A DNA stretch of 64,000 bases from the NCBI RefSeq assembly GCF_002994745.2, contig NC_037094.1, positions 24,095,001-24,159,000 on the forward strand, read 5' to 3'. Numbering within the stretch: position 1 is the stretch's first letter; every line of letters begins with the position of its first letter. A program made the translations under genes and the position numbers. Source of the stretch: Rosa chinensis (lineage: Eukaryota > Streptophyta > Magnoliopsida > Rosales > Rosaceae). Positions 34,905-49,239 of the stretch are shown one piece after another. The notes beneath the pieces were generated by a model that searched no databases, was not told the origin of the DNA, and worked only from the letters and a program-made list of their open reading frames with translations.

Positions 34905-35856
34905 CAAAAGTTGAAGCGCGTTTATGTTTTTCTCTGCACTCTATGCCTTCTAACTCGATGTTAATATTTTTTGCTCTAGACAGTATTCATAACTATACCC
35001 TACTTTCTCTGTACATTATATGTAACCGCCTGTTTGTTTTAGTTGTTTGCTGGGTATTCCAACTTGATCATCCTTCGAGTATTTAATTCGATTATTCGTC
35101 TTAATGATTAGTCACTTGGATTATGCAAAATGGAAGATACTGTGAAGCTAAAACATCTTGTCCCATTGTTTTCATACAATTAGTGCTCCATTTCTCGAAG
35201 GAGAGAATTGTACTAAAAGTTGCCAAAAGAATTAGAATAAGTGGATCAAAAGCTAATCGGAATGAGACTCTACAGTGGCTTGCTGATAAGATTCCATGAA
35301 CAACTGAACAAGTATGTCCAGTGGCAGATTGGAGATGGAATTGGACTCTGTTTCTCGGGGTTTAGACGCTTCGTCCCTCCGATATATTCGTGTTCTTCTA
35401 TCGATAATGCAGCTTCTGATCGCCAAATTCGCCATCCTTCCTCAATAGTTCGGTATTGGTATACCTCAGTGGCTTAGCCTGCTGTCTCCCCCTAGCTGCA
35501 CTGAGCAAGTGTTCTGCTTCCCAAAACGCATAGCAGCATATGCTGTCCTTACCGCACGTGACAAAAAACACACTCCCTTAATTGGTGAGTGGACCCCACA
35601 ACGGAGGGTCAGAGGAGAGAGAGGGAATGTCAACCCAGTTTCTTCTCAGAGCAGCTATTCCCATTCCGGCACCATCGCATTCCCCAAATTCCTTTTCCCC
35701 CTTCAATTTTTCTCATTTAATTGATTAATCAATTTCGGAAGCTCTTATTTATATAAATCTTTCTTGGTTATAAATCCTCCATAAACAGCGAAAATATCTC
35801 TGGCGACACCTCACCCTCCTCACCTGGGCCCCCACCTGACGATCACTCCAATCCGC
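34905..35856. other. Intergenic between CCDC97-like and CK2 beta genes
   Basis: 3' flank of the CCDC97-like gene and spacer. Short frames such as 35241-35477 have no recognisable content. Confidence 0.4.
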
Positions 35857-35986
35857 CACGTGTCCCCCTCGCAGAATCTAAAAACGACCACACACGACGC
35901 GCTAGATCTCTCCACCCCGCATCGTAATAAACCAGAAACTCATTGTCGTTCGCGCCCAAATTACCAACCTGCCCCTCCCTATATAA
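35857..35986 (+). promoter_or_regulatory. Candidate CK2 beta promoter elements
   Basis: A CACGTG G-box core at 35857-35862 and TATATAA at 35980-35986 lie 260-390 bp upstream of the ATG at 36243. A CT-rich leader (about 36030-36050) follows. This spacing suggests a 5' UTR of about 230 nt. Confidence 0.5.
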
Positions 35987-36242
35987 CCATAAAGCCCCCC
36001 TCTCCGATCTCTCTCCGTCCCCCACTGTTTGTTCTCTCTCTCTCTCCTAGAGTAGCTGAACCAAACCCGCCAATATGAGCTAGCGATCCAAAACCGAGAA
36101 AGCCCTAGCCCTGCGTCTTCCCTTTGCCCTAGGGCTTGGTGATTTCCGATTTCGTTTAATTTGCTGTGGGGTTTCGATTCGAGGCATGTTGGGGTGAGAG
36201 TATTAGGGGGAATCGGAGAAGAAGAAGAAGAAGAAGGAAGAG

Positions 36243-39941
<3,699 letters not shown>

Positions 39942-40744
39942 TGCTGAATTTTCAAGCTTGAGCTGGGGTTCATACAAGACTTCCTTCCCTCTGTCAGAAA
40001 TGCTCTTGAGGATTCAGGGCAGGGTTACTCGGATATAAATTTAACTTTCATGTGTTCTCAATCCACTATAAATCAATTTGCAGCCATTCCAAGCTTCATT
40101 TTCCATTTGAGCTGCCTCTTGGTGAGCTTTTATAGAACTTATCCGGTTGGTTTTAGTATTAATAATTACTTTCTAGTGGTTTTCTGCCGACTTTTTTCTC
40201 TTCATTTTCATGTTAGCTCAGCTGGGATTACTGACATTTTGAGAATAGCCACCCGTCATCCCTATCTTATATTTTCAGAATGTTTTCTGTAGTCCCGTAA
40301 TATTCTTGTCTAATGATTTTAGTTTGATCTGTCAAGTCAGCTGTAGGTTGTATGCACTTAACGTTGGAATATATTGTCATATATACCATCTACAATTCTA
40401 CGTTCAGATATTTGTAATGTCTCTTTTTTGTTGCGATTTCATTGTTTAACCTATTGCTTTTATAGAAATAGATTTCTGCTTATAGAAATCCTTGTACTGA
40501 TGCCAAATTCAAAGTTAGAAATACAAAGGGTGTAATGTTAAGTTAGCAAGTTTTTGGTGGTAGTCATTACTAAGTTGGTGTTTGCACATTAGGGCCAAAG
40601 GAAACAATGTAAACACTAAACACACCCTAACAAGAAGAAAGAAAACTGCACTTGTTTTTCACCCAGATAGGTGGGACCGAAACTCATTGTACTTGGTGGC
40701 AGTGTCATGCACTAGAAACCCAAATCAGCTTTCCATAACGAAGT
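39942..40744. other. CK2 beta 3' flank
   Basis: 3' UTR and flank, conserved at 44401-45230 in unit 2. No gene was recognised. Confidence 0.45.
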
Positions 40745-40960
40745 TCACCGTTGATTTTTATTGTCTGTACTCTGTACAAGTCCGAAGGTTTTAGTTCTCC
40801 AAATTGGGTTCAAAATATTGAGGTCAATGCGAAACCTTGCCAATTGCGTCGTAGGATGACCTTTAGGCTTATCAACCCCAAGGGCTACGCCTATGATAGC
40901 ACCAATAGCCTCTCCAACCCTCTCGGACTTCACAACAGGAGGTCAGTTCTTTAATCGGAA
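40745..40960 (-). pseudogene. Fragment of a DUF4283/zinc-knuckle-type ORF1
   Basis: On the minus strand the frame reads SERVGEAIGAIIGVALGVD and ARFRIDLNILNPIWR, the pattern found between DUF4283 and the zinc knuckle in LINE ORF1 and related gag-like proteins. There is no knuckle or start here. A shortened copy is in unit 2 at about 45230-45330. Family assignment is by motif only. Confidence 0.45.
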
Positions 40961-40972
40961 CCAAATCTTAAG

Positions 40973-41419
40973 GCCTTGTTTGTTTTACGGAAGTGAGGAG
41001 TTGGGTAAAAAAAAGTTATTCATTTCCTATGTTTGGTGTGCATAAGAAAATGAACAATTTCCTTTAAGAATGGAAAATATGGGGGAAGGTGATGCCTCCC
41101 ATCATTCATTTTCCTTTCTACCTTCCCAACATTAATTAAATAATATAGTTACATATTTTTGTTGAAAATTATTATTGACAATTTTATTCAAAAAATTTAT
41201 GAGATTTGTATAATTCTATATTTTAATACATGAGGATATAAATGAAATCTTAATATGATTTAGCTTATTTTCATTGCACAAACCAATCACTAAGATTGAA
41301 ACACACATGTTTTTGTTGCTTTCCCAACGTTTTCAAACAGCGGAAAGGAAAACATACGTCCCACTAGTTTTCCTTTTCCATATGAAATACAAAGGAATTG
41401 ATTTCATTTCCGTGAACCT
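40973..41419. mobile_element. MITE-like insertion absent from the duplicate
   Basis: Unit 2 lacks this ~445-bp block at the homologous position (45342-45348, where the sequence runs straight across). The ends are inverted: TTGTTTGTTTTACGGAAGTGA on the left and, reversed, TTGCAAGGTTCACGGAAATGA on the right. Target-site duplication and family are unresolved. Confidence 0.65.
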
Positions 41420-41990
41420 TGCAAAGAAGCCGTAGTAGGACTTGAATGTCCGTACGACGGACAGAAGATGAATCTTTTTATATATTATTAGATAAATAAA
41501 TAATTCGTACATGTGATGATATTCACTCGATGAATCTTTTTATATATCATCACTCATTTTTCTCTTAAAAATACTGTTCACACTTCATACTCTTTTTTTT
41601 TTTTAGGTTACAAAAAGTTTGAAGAGAGGAAGACATTATACACCTCCGCGCTATGGAATACCTACAACATTGACCTCGAATGATTGACGTGAAGTTTCTT
41701 TTTATTTATTTATTTTATATATATATATATAAATGACTGACGTGAAGTTATGAATTTTTGCGGAAGATTTACAAATTGCGTGAACCAATCCAGAACTATT
41801 GGCAGCGAGGATCAAATTTGGATTGCGGTTCAATTACAAGTACGTCCATAACAATTGAACCAACCCACATTGGTACTTTCTTTTTGTATCCTTGTTGAAG
41901 GTAGAAATGAAGTGTTAATGACTTAATAGATTTTTTTTTTTTTTCCAAAGCCGGATGCACTTATTCGCTGGGTTTTCAATTTCCTGTTGA
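41420..41990. other. Spacer upstream of the first gag-like gene
   Basis: AT-rich sequence with an AT tract near 41716-41731. Homologous to part of 45349-45620 and 48220-48460 in unit 2. Confidence 0.4.
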
Positions 41991-41994
41991 AACC

Positions 41995-42050
41995 CACGTG
42001 TCAAATTCCGGTGCTCTGCGCTTTCCATTTCCGGTTGGAGCTCATATAAA
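41995..42050 (+). promoter_or_regulatory. G-box and TATA box of gag-like gene 1
   Basis: CACGTG (41995-42000) and TATAAA (42045-42050) precede the ATG at 42106 by 106 and 56 bp. The same two sites at the same spacing are kept upstream of copy 2 (48470-48475 and 48520-48525). Confidence 0.6.
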
Positions 42051-42105
42051 TCATCAGTCTCAGGGTTTTAACAGAGCAGAGCCTGAGAGGTCGAAACCCT
42101 AAACC

Positions 42106-42762
42106 ATGGCCTCCTCCTCCTCCTACCCCGAAACCCTAGACGCCCTCCTCTCATCCATATGCAATCTCATACCCATCCGCCTTGAATCCACCAACTACTT
42201 CATCTGGTCTCGTCGCATGACCATCATCTTCAATGCCCACGGCCTCCGCGGCTACGTCGACGGCTCCATCAAGACCCCCGACAAATTCGCCCTCAACGCC
42301 CAAGGCGAGCCCACCGCGCAGCTCACCTCCGACTTCAAGCTCTGGCGCCGCTACGACGCCGGCGTCAAGGTCGTCATCAACGCCACGCTCTCCTCGTCGG
42401 CGCTGCCGCACATCATCGGCTCCGACACGGCCAGGGACCTGTGGCTGACGCTGGAGCGGCGGTTCACGTCGATGTCGAATTTCAATATCTTGAAGTACAG
42501 GTCTGATCTGCAGACGATTACGAAGGGAGGCGACTCGGTGACTGTGTATGTGGGGAGGATCGATGAGATTAGGACGAAGCTGGCCGGGTTTTCGGTGATG
42601 ATGGACGACGCGGAGATGATTGGTCACGCTCTGAGGGGGTTGCCGGAGGAGTATGAGGCGTTTCGGAACTCGATTACGGCGAGGAATGAGCCGCTGCTGT
42701 TGAATGAGTTTTATGTGCTGCTGCTGGCCGAGGAGGCTTCTATTTTGGCCGGGAATCAGTGA
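42106..42762 (+). CDS. Intact gag-like protein, copy 1 (UBN2/Copia gag type)
   Basis: A complete single-exon frame of 218 aa, much more GC-rich than its surroundings. It matches the N-terminal part of Copia gag (UBN2/Retrotran_gag type): IRLESTNYFIWSRRM, LTLERRFTSMSNFNI, then the conserved RGLPEEYEAFRNSITARNEP. The zinc knuckle and all pol domains are absent and no LTRs are next to it. Codons, frame and promoter (G-box, TATA) are intact, with an AATAAA at 42914-42919. A second intact copy is at 48571-49239. This looks like a domesticated gag gene rather than a live retrotransposon, but expression is not shown. A long antisense frame at 42151-42828 is a shadow. Confidence 0.85.
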   Translation: MASSSSYPETLDALLSSICNLIPIRLESTNYFIWSRRMTIIFNAHGLRGYVDGSIKTPDKFALNAQGEPTAQLTSDFKLWRRYDAGVKVVINATLSSSALPHIIGSDTARDLWLTLERRFTSMSNFNILKYRSDLQTITKGGDSVTVYVGRIDEIRTKLAGFSVMMDDAEMIGHALRGLPEEYEAFRNSITARNEPLLLNEFYVLLLAEEASILAGNQ

Positions 42763-43186
42763 CAGAGAGTTTTCAGTTTTGGATTTCGGAATGGTAATGA
42801 GCTCTGCTTGTAAGTGTGAATGTCTCATTTCGTTTCGTTTAGGTGATAGTGGATCCAGTAGGTGTGTTTTGTTGATGATCAGTGAAGAAATACTGGGTTA
42901 TATCCTTTCGGTTAATAAATTTGATGTTTATATCTTCTCTATTTATGCCGATTAGCTATTATTTGTGTGCATCTATGAGTTATACTACGTTGTTTAGGTG
43001 ATTTTGACATATACTAGTGTGTTGACTGTTGATTACTTGGCTGATCAATTTATGGTCTCCCCAGTTGGATGATCAACTTTCTTTGTTAAGCCAGTGTGTG
43101 TACAATTGAAGTGATGCTTGAGGGTAAATATAATTACACATTTACAGCATGAAATGAGGGAGAAATATTCTTTCCTTTGGGTATAG
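42763..43186. other. 3' flank of gag-like gene 1
   Basis: Conserved with the flank after gag-like gene 2 (49240-49764). It carries AATAAA at 42914-42919 and ends at the duplication junction. Confidence 0.5.
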
Positions 43187-43241
43187 GCTTTCTCAACTGT
43201 TACATATGGGCACTTCTAGAATTGTGTTATTGGATGTACAG

Positions 43242-43812
43242 CTAGACAAATACAAGAACTATGATTTCAGGAGATGTCCAAGAGTGTACTGCTGTGGACA
43301 ACCCTGCTTACCAGTTGGCCAATCAGACATCCCACGGTCAAGCACTGTAAAAATATACTGCCCCCAAGTGTGAAGATATCTACTACCCTCGATCAAAGTA
43401 TCAAGGTAGTATCCTTTGTATTTATAATTCTGCATTTGAAACTGCTGGCCGAATATAAGCAGCTGGTATGGCAAGATGCTGCTTACAAAATACTTTTTAT
43501 ACTGCTGCTTTTTTTTGTTCTGGTTACCATCCCATGGTTCTGTTTGGCTAGGCTATAAGGTTTTTCTTTTTACCCTTGGTCTTCTGTTTTAATTTGGACC
43601 TGGGGTGCATTTTAGTTTTTAACTTGCACTACTAGAAACTCCAAGTAGCCAAAAATTGATGGAAAGTTTGTACTAAGTTGCCCCCCTTAGTTAATGATTG
43701 GTGATCAAGGGCACCACTGGACCTAACCTACCATCATACAGCCTGAGAAGTAGGTTTTGTTGTTAAATAGATGTAGGTTGAAACTGGACTTTCAGTTTCT
43801 TTCATTTATATT

Positions 43813-43855
<43 letters not shown>

Positions 43856-44400
43856 TATATATATATATATATATTTAGAAGGTAAATGAAAGAACTTACA
43901 CTTTTCGTCAAACTCATTTCATCTGTGCATGGATTTGTGGGTGATGTTTAAAGGACATGAGTACTTTTTTGGCTAATTTAAAAGCTTGGTTTTATTCTAT
44001 CTGTAAGCTTTATTTTTTCTTTAATAAACCTTTGTCAGTTGTCGCAGTAATATATTACTAAGACTGATGTAGTCATTTTCAATTTTTATATGGAAATTTG
44101 ATTCTTGATTTTGTTAAAAGCGCGAAACTTGATGCATATTTAGGTAGTACCAAATCATGACATGTGCTTTATGATTATAACATCATTGGCTTTGACTCGT
44201 TTTCAGGGTCGGACACAATACTCACTAGTTTTGCTAGCATTAGTTCCTGAACTACTTAACTCTATTTAGACATTGACGGAGCCTATTTCGGAAGTACATT
44301 TCCTCACCTGTTCTTGATGACATACGGGCACCTGAAGCCACGGAAGCCATCACAGAGCTATGTTCCAAGAGTGTTTGGCTTCAAGCTTCACAAGCCATGA
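43242..44400 (+). pseudogene. CK2 beta pseudogene (exons 4-5 only)
   Basis: Exon 4-like 43242-43405 and exon 5-like 44270-44400 correspond to CKB exons. The exon-4 copy is one base longer because a C was inserted in the CPKC zinc-finger codons (TGCCCCCAAGTG instead of TGCCCCAAGTG), a frameshift. There is no promoter, exon 1-3 or start codon. An (AT)n tract is at 43815-43874. Confidence 0.92.
43815..43874. repeat. (AT)n microsatellite in the pseudogene intron
   Basis: AT-alternating tract, longer than its homologue at 39340. Confidence 0.95.
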
Positions 44401-45620
44401 TGCCAAATTTTCAAGCTTGAACTGGGGTTCATACAAGACTTCCTTCCCTCTGTCAGAAATGCTCTTGAGGATTCAGGGCAGGGTTACTCGGATATAAATT
44501 TTAACTTTCATGTGTTCTCGATCCACTATAAATCAATTTGCAGCCATTCCAAGCTTCATTTTTCCATTTTAGCTGCCTCTTGGTGGGCTTTTATAGAACT
44601 TATCCGGTTGGTTTTAGTATTAATAATTACTTTTCTAGTGGTTTTCTGCCGACTTTTTTCTCTCTTCATTTTCATGTTAGCTCAGCTGGGATTATTGACA
44701 CTTTGAGAATAGCCACCCCTCATCCCCATCTTATATTTTCAGAGTGTATTCTGTAATATTCTTGTCTAATGATTTTGGTTTGATCTGTCAAGTCAGCTGT
44801 TGGTTGTATGCACTTAATGTTGGAATATGTTGTCATATATACCATCTACAATTCTACGTGCTGATATTTTCAATGTCTCCCTCTTTTCTTTCATTTTCAT
44901 TGTTTAACCTATAGCTTCTGTAAAAATAGAATTCTGCTTTCGAAAATCCTTGTACTGAAGCCAAATTCAAAATTCGAAATACAAAGGGTGTACTGTCAAC
45001 TTGGTAAATTTTTGCTTGGATTTGCATGCTGTTCCAGAGGACATGAGACGGGTTAAGTTAGTGTTTGCAAATTAGGGCCCAAAGAAATAAGGCAGACACT
45101 CCCTAGTCCCTAACAAGAAGAAAGAAAGCTGCACTTGATTGGGACCGGAACTCATTACGCTTGGCGCCATCGTAATGCACTGGTAACCCAAATCAGCTTT
45201 CCATAACCAAGTACGCCTTTGATAAAGTTCTTGGTTTTCAAATTGGGTTCAAAATATCGAGATCAATAGCACCAATAACCTCTCCAACCCTCTCGGACTT
45301 CATAATATGAGGCCGGTTCTTCAATTGGAACCAAATTCCAAGGGTTTGCAAAGGAACCGAACCGTGATAGGACTTAAATGACCGTTGTATGGGCAGAAGA
45401 TGAATTCGTTTCGATATAATTAGATAAATAAATAATTCTTATAGATGATGATATTCACACTAATTTTTCTCTTAAAAATTCCGTTCACACTCTCTTTTGT
45501 ATATTCCACTATGAAGAGAGAATGACCCGAGGGGCTTGCTCTAGTGAAAAACCTGACTAGGCTTTCAAGTTGGGTGAATGTGAGCTGGATACTCAAAGAG
45601 GTCCAGTGTTCGATCATCTG
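44401..45620. other. CK2 beta pseudogene 3' flank
   Basis: Homologous to 39942-41600 of unit 1, without the MITE. Positions 45613-45620 (ATCATCTG) are the left hAT target-site duplication. No gene recognised. Confidence 0.45.
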
Positions 45621-45667
45621 CAGTGGCGGATCCAGGATTCGAGAGTTGTTTAGGCTAATTAGAAATA

Positions 45668-46915
45668 GGGAAAAATTCACCAACGGTGTCTGGACACTTA
45701 GGGGACTTTCAGAATGATACCTGAACTTACAAAGTTATCAATGTGATACGTGGACTTATTTTTTCGTATCAACGTCGTACCTACGACCAATTTCCGTCAC
45801 GGAGCCGTTAAATTTTGCACGTGCATCGCACGTGAGTCACTTAATGAAGACAAAAAGATCGATTTACCCTAAAAAGTTTTTTTTTTCTTTTATTTTCTTT
45901 CTTTCTTTCTTTATTCTTCTTCTTCTTTCTTTGTTTCTTTCTTTCTTCTTTTTCTTTTTTGGTTTCTTTTTCCCCTGATTTGAATCATCAAGATTCACAA
46001 TCATCTTGCTCGTCCGATTCCCACTGCCACTGCGTCTCAATCCACCTTCATGCACCGCAGATGTTTCTGGTTCCCCCCACTTCAAATCCTACAGCAAACT
46101 GAATTGTGCACTGAGGCTTTGCCGCTCACTCCGAGTTCATCCCCGCCGTCGCCGACTTAGCCACCACCACTCTCGTTCTCTCCTCCAATCCCCTTTTATA
46201 CACCATTGATCAGAAACTCAGACCCCACCATCCCTCCACTCTCAAATCACAGCTCCAATCCCACCCCGCCATCCTCTCCGTCATTCCCGACATGCAACAC
46301 ACCTCCACACCATCCTCACCTACAACTTCATCGGTCTAGCCGACAATTTCGGCCTCTAGCCCAACTTCGATCAGAGGCAATTGTAGGGTTAGGTTGAGAG
46401 TGAAAGCAGAGGCAGATGATACCGACGGAGGTCTGGAAAACGAGGATGCAGAGGGTTAGGTTGCCCATTGCTAAAGAGGACGAGGATGAAGAAGAAGAGG
46501 ACCATGAGGAAGAAAGAGGGTTTCGCCGGAGATCAAGAAAGAAAATGGGCTCTATGGGCGTGGCAATGGAATTGGTTAAACTGATCGACCGGTGTGGTTT
46601 GGTATTGGTTGCGGTGGTGTTGGCAAGGAGAGGGGGAGAGAATAAAGAAAACTAAAAAGAAGAAGAAGAAGAAAGAAAGAAAGAAAAGAAAAGAAAAAAA
46701 AAAAAACTTTTGAGGGTAAATTGGTCTTTTTGTCTTCATTAAGTGACTCACGTGCGATGCACGTGCAAAATTTAACGGCTCCGTGACTGAAATTAGTCGT
46801 AGGTACGACATTAATACGAAAAAATGAGTCCAGGTATCACATTGATAACTTTGTAAATTCAGGTATTATTCTGAAAGTCCCCTAAGTGTCTAGACACTGT
46901 TGGTGAATTTTTCCC
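45668..46915. mobile_element. Pack-MULE nested in the hAT element, 9-bp TSD
   Basis: The ~210-bp terminal inverted repeats begin GGGAAAAATTCACCAAC and close with the reverse complement. A 9-bp target-site duplication TTAGAAATA (45659-45667) / TTAGAAGTA (46916-46924), with one mismatch, marks it as Mutator-type. The start GGGAAAAATT is like that of the MULE at 7137. The interior has CT/GA-rich arms and a captured subtilase fragment. Confidence 0.88.
46171..46370 (+). pseudogene. Captured fragment of a subtilisin-like protease gene
   Basis: Translation in two frames gives a degraded inhibitor-I9 prodomain end, SNPLLYT then SHPAILSVIPDM, and after a frameshift HLHTILTYNFIGLADNFGL and a TAG in place of the Trp of the usual FGLWP motif. 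This is the junction of prodomain and catalytic domain found in plant subtilases. It lies wholly inside the MULE, so it was probably transduplicated. It cannot encode a protease. Confidence 0.65.
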
Positions 46916-47108
46916 TTAGAAGTACACTAATTTTTTTTTATTTTTTTTTATTTTTAGGTTTGAAGCCCAGTGGGAGGCTTATTCTCACGCCTTTATTATT
47001 TTCAATCAAAACATACAACGTAGGGGACATAAAACCAAACCCCGTAAATTAAAAACTACAAGCATACGTTGGTTGTAAAACAACAATAAACTAACTAAAT
47101 CGTATCCT

Positions 47109-47219
47109 TCAAGACCCACTCACTTCAAACTCAGCAATCACAGAATCATTATCAATGCTATCGGCAAATTCTTTTTCGATGTAGAGAACCATCAAATCAT
47201 CAAGAAACTCATCTTCTAT
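47109..47219 (-). pseudogene. hAT transposase C-terminus (ZMYM1-like)
   Basis: The minus-strand frame reads FLDDLMVLYIEKEFADSIDND and a few more residues before TGA at 47109-47111. This pattern is the very end of plant hAT transposases of the TTF-zinc-finger class. It is a short remnant. Confidence 0.6.
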
Positions 47220-48469
47220 CTTGTTTTGAAGTTATTAACTTGCAGCAGATTTTAATGTCAAATTATGTGTATAAAACAGGCTAAAGAATATAAAATTAGT
47301 AACACTAACCAAATGGAAAGGGCATCAACACTCAATAGCAGTCAATTAAGTCCGAAACGCTGCGATAAGGATCAAACTCAGGAGTTGAGCATTAGTTAGC
47401 CTTATAATATTAAATAGCTCCCCTTCTTTCTATCGTGGCCTCTGACAGTTCAGCCTCATATAATCTACACAAACACTATACACAAGCAAGACATATTTAA
47501 AAGAGATAACCGACTAAGCCGAGTGAAACAAACCCAAAACTGATATCCCTTAAACAAATCCAACGATCTCAATCATCAACTTATACCCAAAACTCAAAAT
47601 CCCAATTCACAATTACATGGAGGCCCAAAACTGCTCCAGAAACCCAAGCATTCACTCGGTCACTCCAGTCTACAAGAAGCCAAGAAACTTTGCAAATTTG
47701 CAAGTGAAATGGAATATACCTAGAATCAAAACATAAGTGGTCAAGTGGCTCTGAGGTTAAATTTGGTTCTTAAATTAGTGAGATAGCATAGCGATGCAAA
47801 TGATTAATAAAAAAGTGGAGCAACCCAGTGAACACACATTAAGAAAATCGAACAAGATAAGAAATTGGCGTAAAGGAGAGTGAGAGAAACCTTGGGCAGT
47901 TGGGCATTAGATCGGGCAATGGAAGGGAGAGGTGGAGAAGAAAAGGCTGAGGGTTTGATATTTCCGTTGAGTAAAAAATAGGCGAGGAGGGCAGGAGGCG
48001 AAGAGAGGAGAGAAGCACTTGACATCTCGACCACAGAGGAGAGAAGTGACCTGCTGTGGATGCGTTTACCTCCCCTATTCTTTTTTTCTTTGGGTATGGG
48101 CTGAAATTAGACATATATATATACACACACACACACACATTTGGTCGTTTTTTGCCAAAAAAAATTGTTTAGGCTTGAGCCCATATAGCCCATCACTTAC
48201 ATCTGCCCCTGATTATCTGCTTATGAAAAACACCTCATGATGAGAATTTTATCCAAATCAGGTCTCGGCTCGTAATGGTAACATACTTTGCAATTATTTC
48301 GGTAATTTAAAAAAAAAAAACCCAAAATCTTTTAATGAAGTGTGAGTGTGTGACTCTGTTGAGTACTTGAGTAGTATTAAAAAAAATAAAAAATCGAGTG
48401 TTAATAGTGTTTTGGTTACCAAATCCGGATGAACCTAATCGCTGGTTTTTCATTTACCCCGTTGAAAGC

Positions 48470-48525
48470 CACGTGTCAAAATCCGGTGCCCTGCGGTCTC
48501 CGTTTTCCGTCGGAGCTCATATAAA
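48470..48525 (+). promoter_or_regulatory. G-box and TATA box of gag-like gene 2
   Basis: CACGTG (48470-48475) and TATAAA (48520-48525), conserved in sequence and spacing with copy 1. Confidence 0.6.
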
Positions 48526-48570
48526 TCATCGGTCTACAGAGCAGAGGCACAGAGGTCGAAACCCTAAACC

Positions 48571-49239
48571 ATGGCCGCTTCATCTCCTACCTCCTCCTCC
48601 TACCCGGAAACCCCAGACGTCCTCCTCTCATCCATATGTAATCTCATGCCCATACGCCTCGAATCCACCAACTACTTCATCTGGTCTCATCTCATGACCA
48701 CCATCTTCACCGCCCACGGCCTCCGCGGCTACGTCGACGGCACCATCAAAACCCCCGACAAATTCGCCCTCAACGCCCAAGGCGAGCCCACCGCGCAGCT
48801 CACCTCCGACTTCAGGCTCTGGCGCCGCTACGACGCCGGCGTCAAGGTCGTCATCAACGCCACGCTGTCCTCGTCGGCGCTGCCGCACATCATCGGGGCC
48901 GACACGGCCAGGGACCTGTGGCTGACGCTGGAGCGGCGGTTCACGTCGATGTCGAATTTCAACATCATGAAGTACAGGTCTGATCTGCAGACGATTACCA
49001 AGGGAGGCGACTCGGTGAATGTGTACGTGGGGAGGATTGATGAGATTAGGACGAAGCTGGCCGGGTTTTCGGTGATGATGGACGACGCGGAGATGATTGG
49101 TCATGCTCTGAGGGGGTTGCCGGAGGAGTATGAGGCGTTTCGGAACTCGATTACGGCGAGGAATGAGCCGCTGCTGTTGAATGAGTTTTATGTGCTGTTG
49201 CTGGCGGAGGAGGCCTCTATTTTGGCCGGGATTCAGTGA
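48571..49239 (+). CDS. Intact gag-like protein, copy 2
   Basis: A complete 222-aa frame, colinear with copy 1 (42106-42762), with a four-residue longer N-terminus and about 18 substitutions. The C-terminal half, including the conserved LRGLPEEYEAF motif, is almost unchanged. GC content is high as in copy 1, and AATAAA lies at 49422-49427. No stop or frameshift has arisen since the duplication, while the CK2 beta copy in the same unit has broken. That contrast supports selection on the gag-like protein. There is no zinc knuckle or pol. Confidence 0.85.
   Translation: MAASSPTSSSYPETPDVLLSSICNLMPIRLESTNYFIWSHLMTTIFTAHGLRGYVDGTIKTPDKFALNAQGEPTAQLTSDFRLWRRYDAGVKVVINATLSSSALPHIIGADTARDLWLTLERRFTSMSNFNIMKYRSDLQTITKGGDSVNVYVGRIDEIRTKLAGFSVMMDDAEMIGHALRGLPEEYEAFRNSITARNEPLLLNEFYVLLLAEEASILAGIQ

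Larger units (their letters stand above)
45621..48211 (-). mobile_element. hAT element with transposase C-terminal remnant
   Basis: Imperfect terminal inverted repeats CAGTGGCGGATCCAGG / CAGGGGCAGATGTAAG (right end reversed) and an 8-bp target-site duplication ATCATCTG (45613-45620) / ATTATCTG (48212-48219), with one mismatch, as expected for hAT. A transposase C-terminus of the zf-TTF/ZMYM1-like class lies at 47109-47219 on the minus strand. The rest of the transposase is lost. A MULE (45668-46915) is nested near its left end. Confidence 0.75.

Noticed and set aside
35241..35477. 78-codon plus-strand frame
   Set aside because: No recognisable domain, promoter or homologous neighbour; consistent with chance.
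42151..42828. 225-codon minus-strand frame opposite gag-like gene 1
   Set aside because: Antisense shadow of a GC-rich gene. A matching shadow occurs at 48628-49242 opposite copy 2, so both reflect codon bias, not a second gene.
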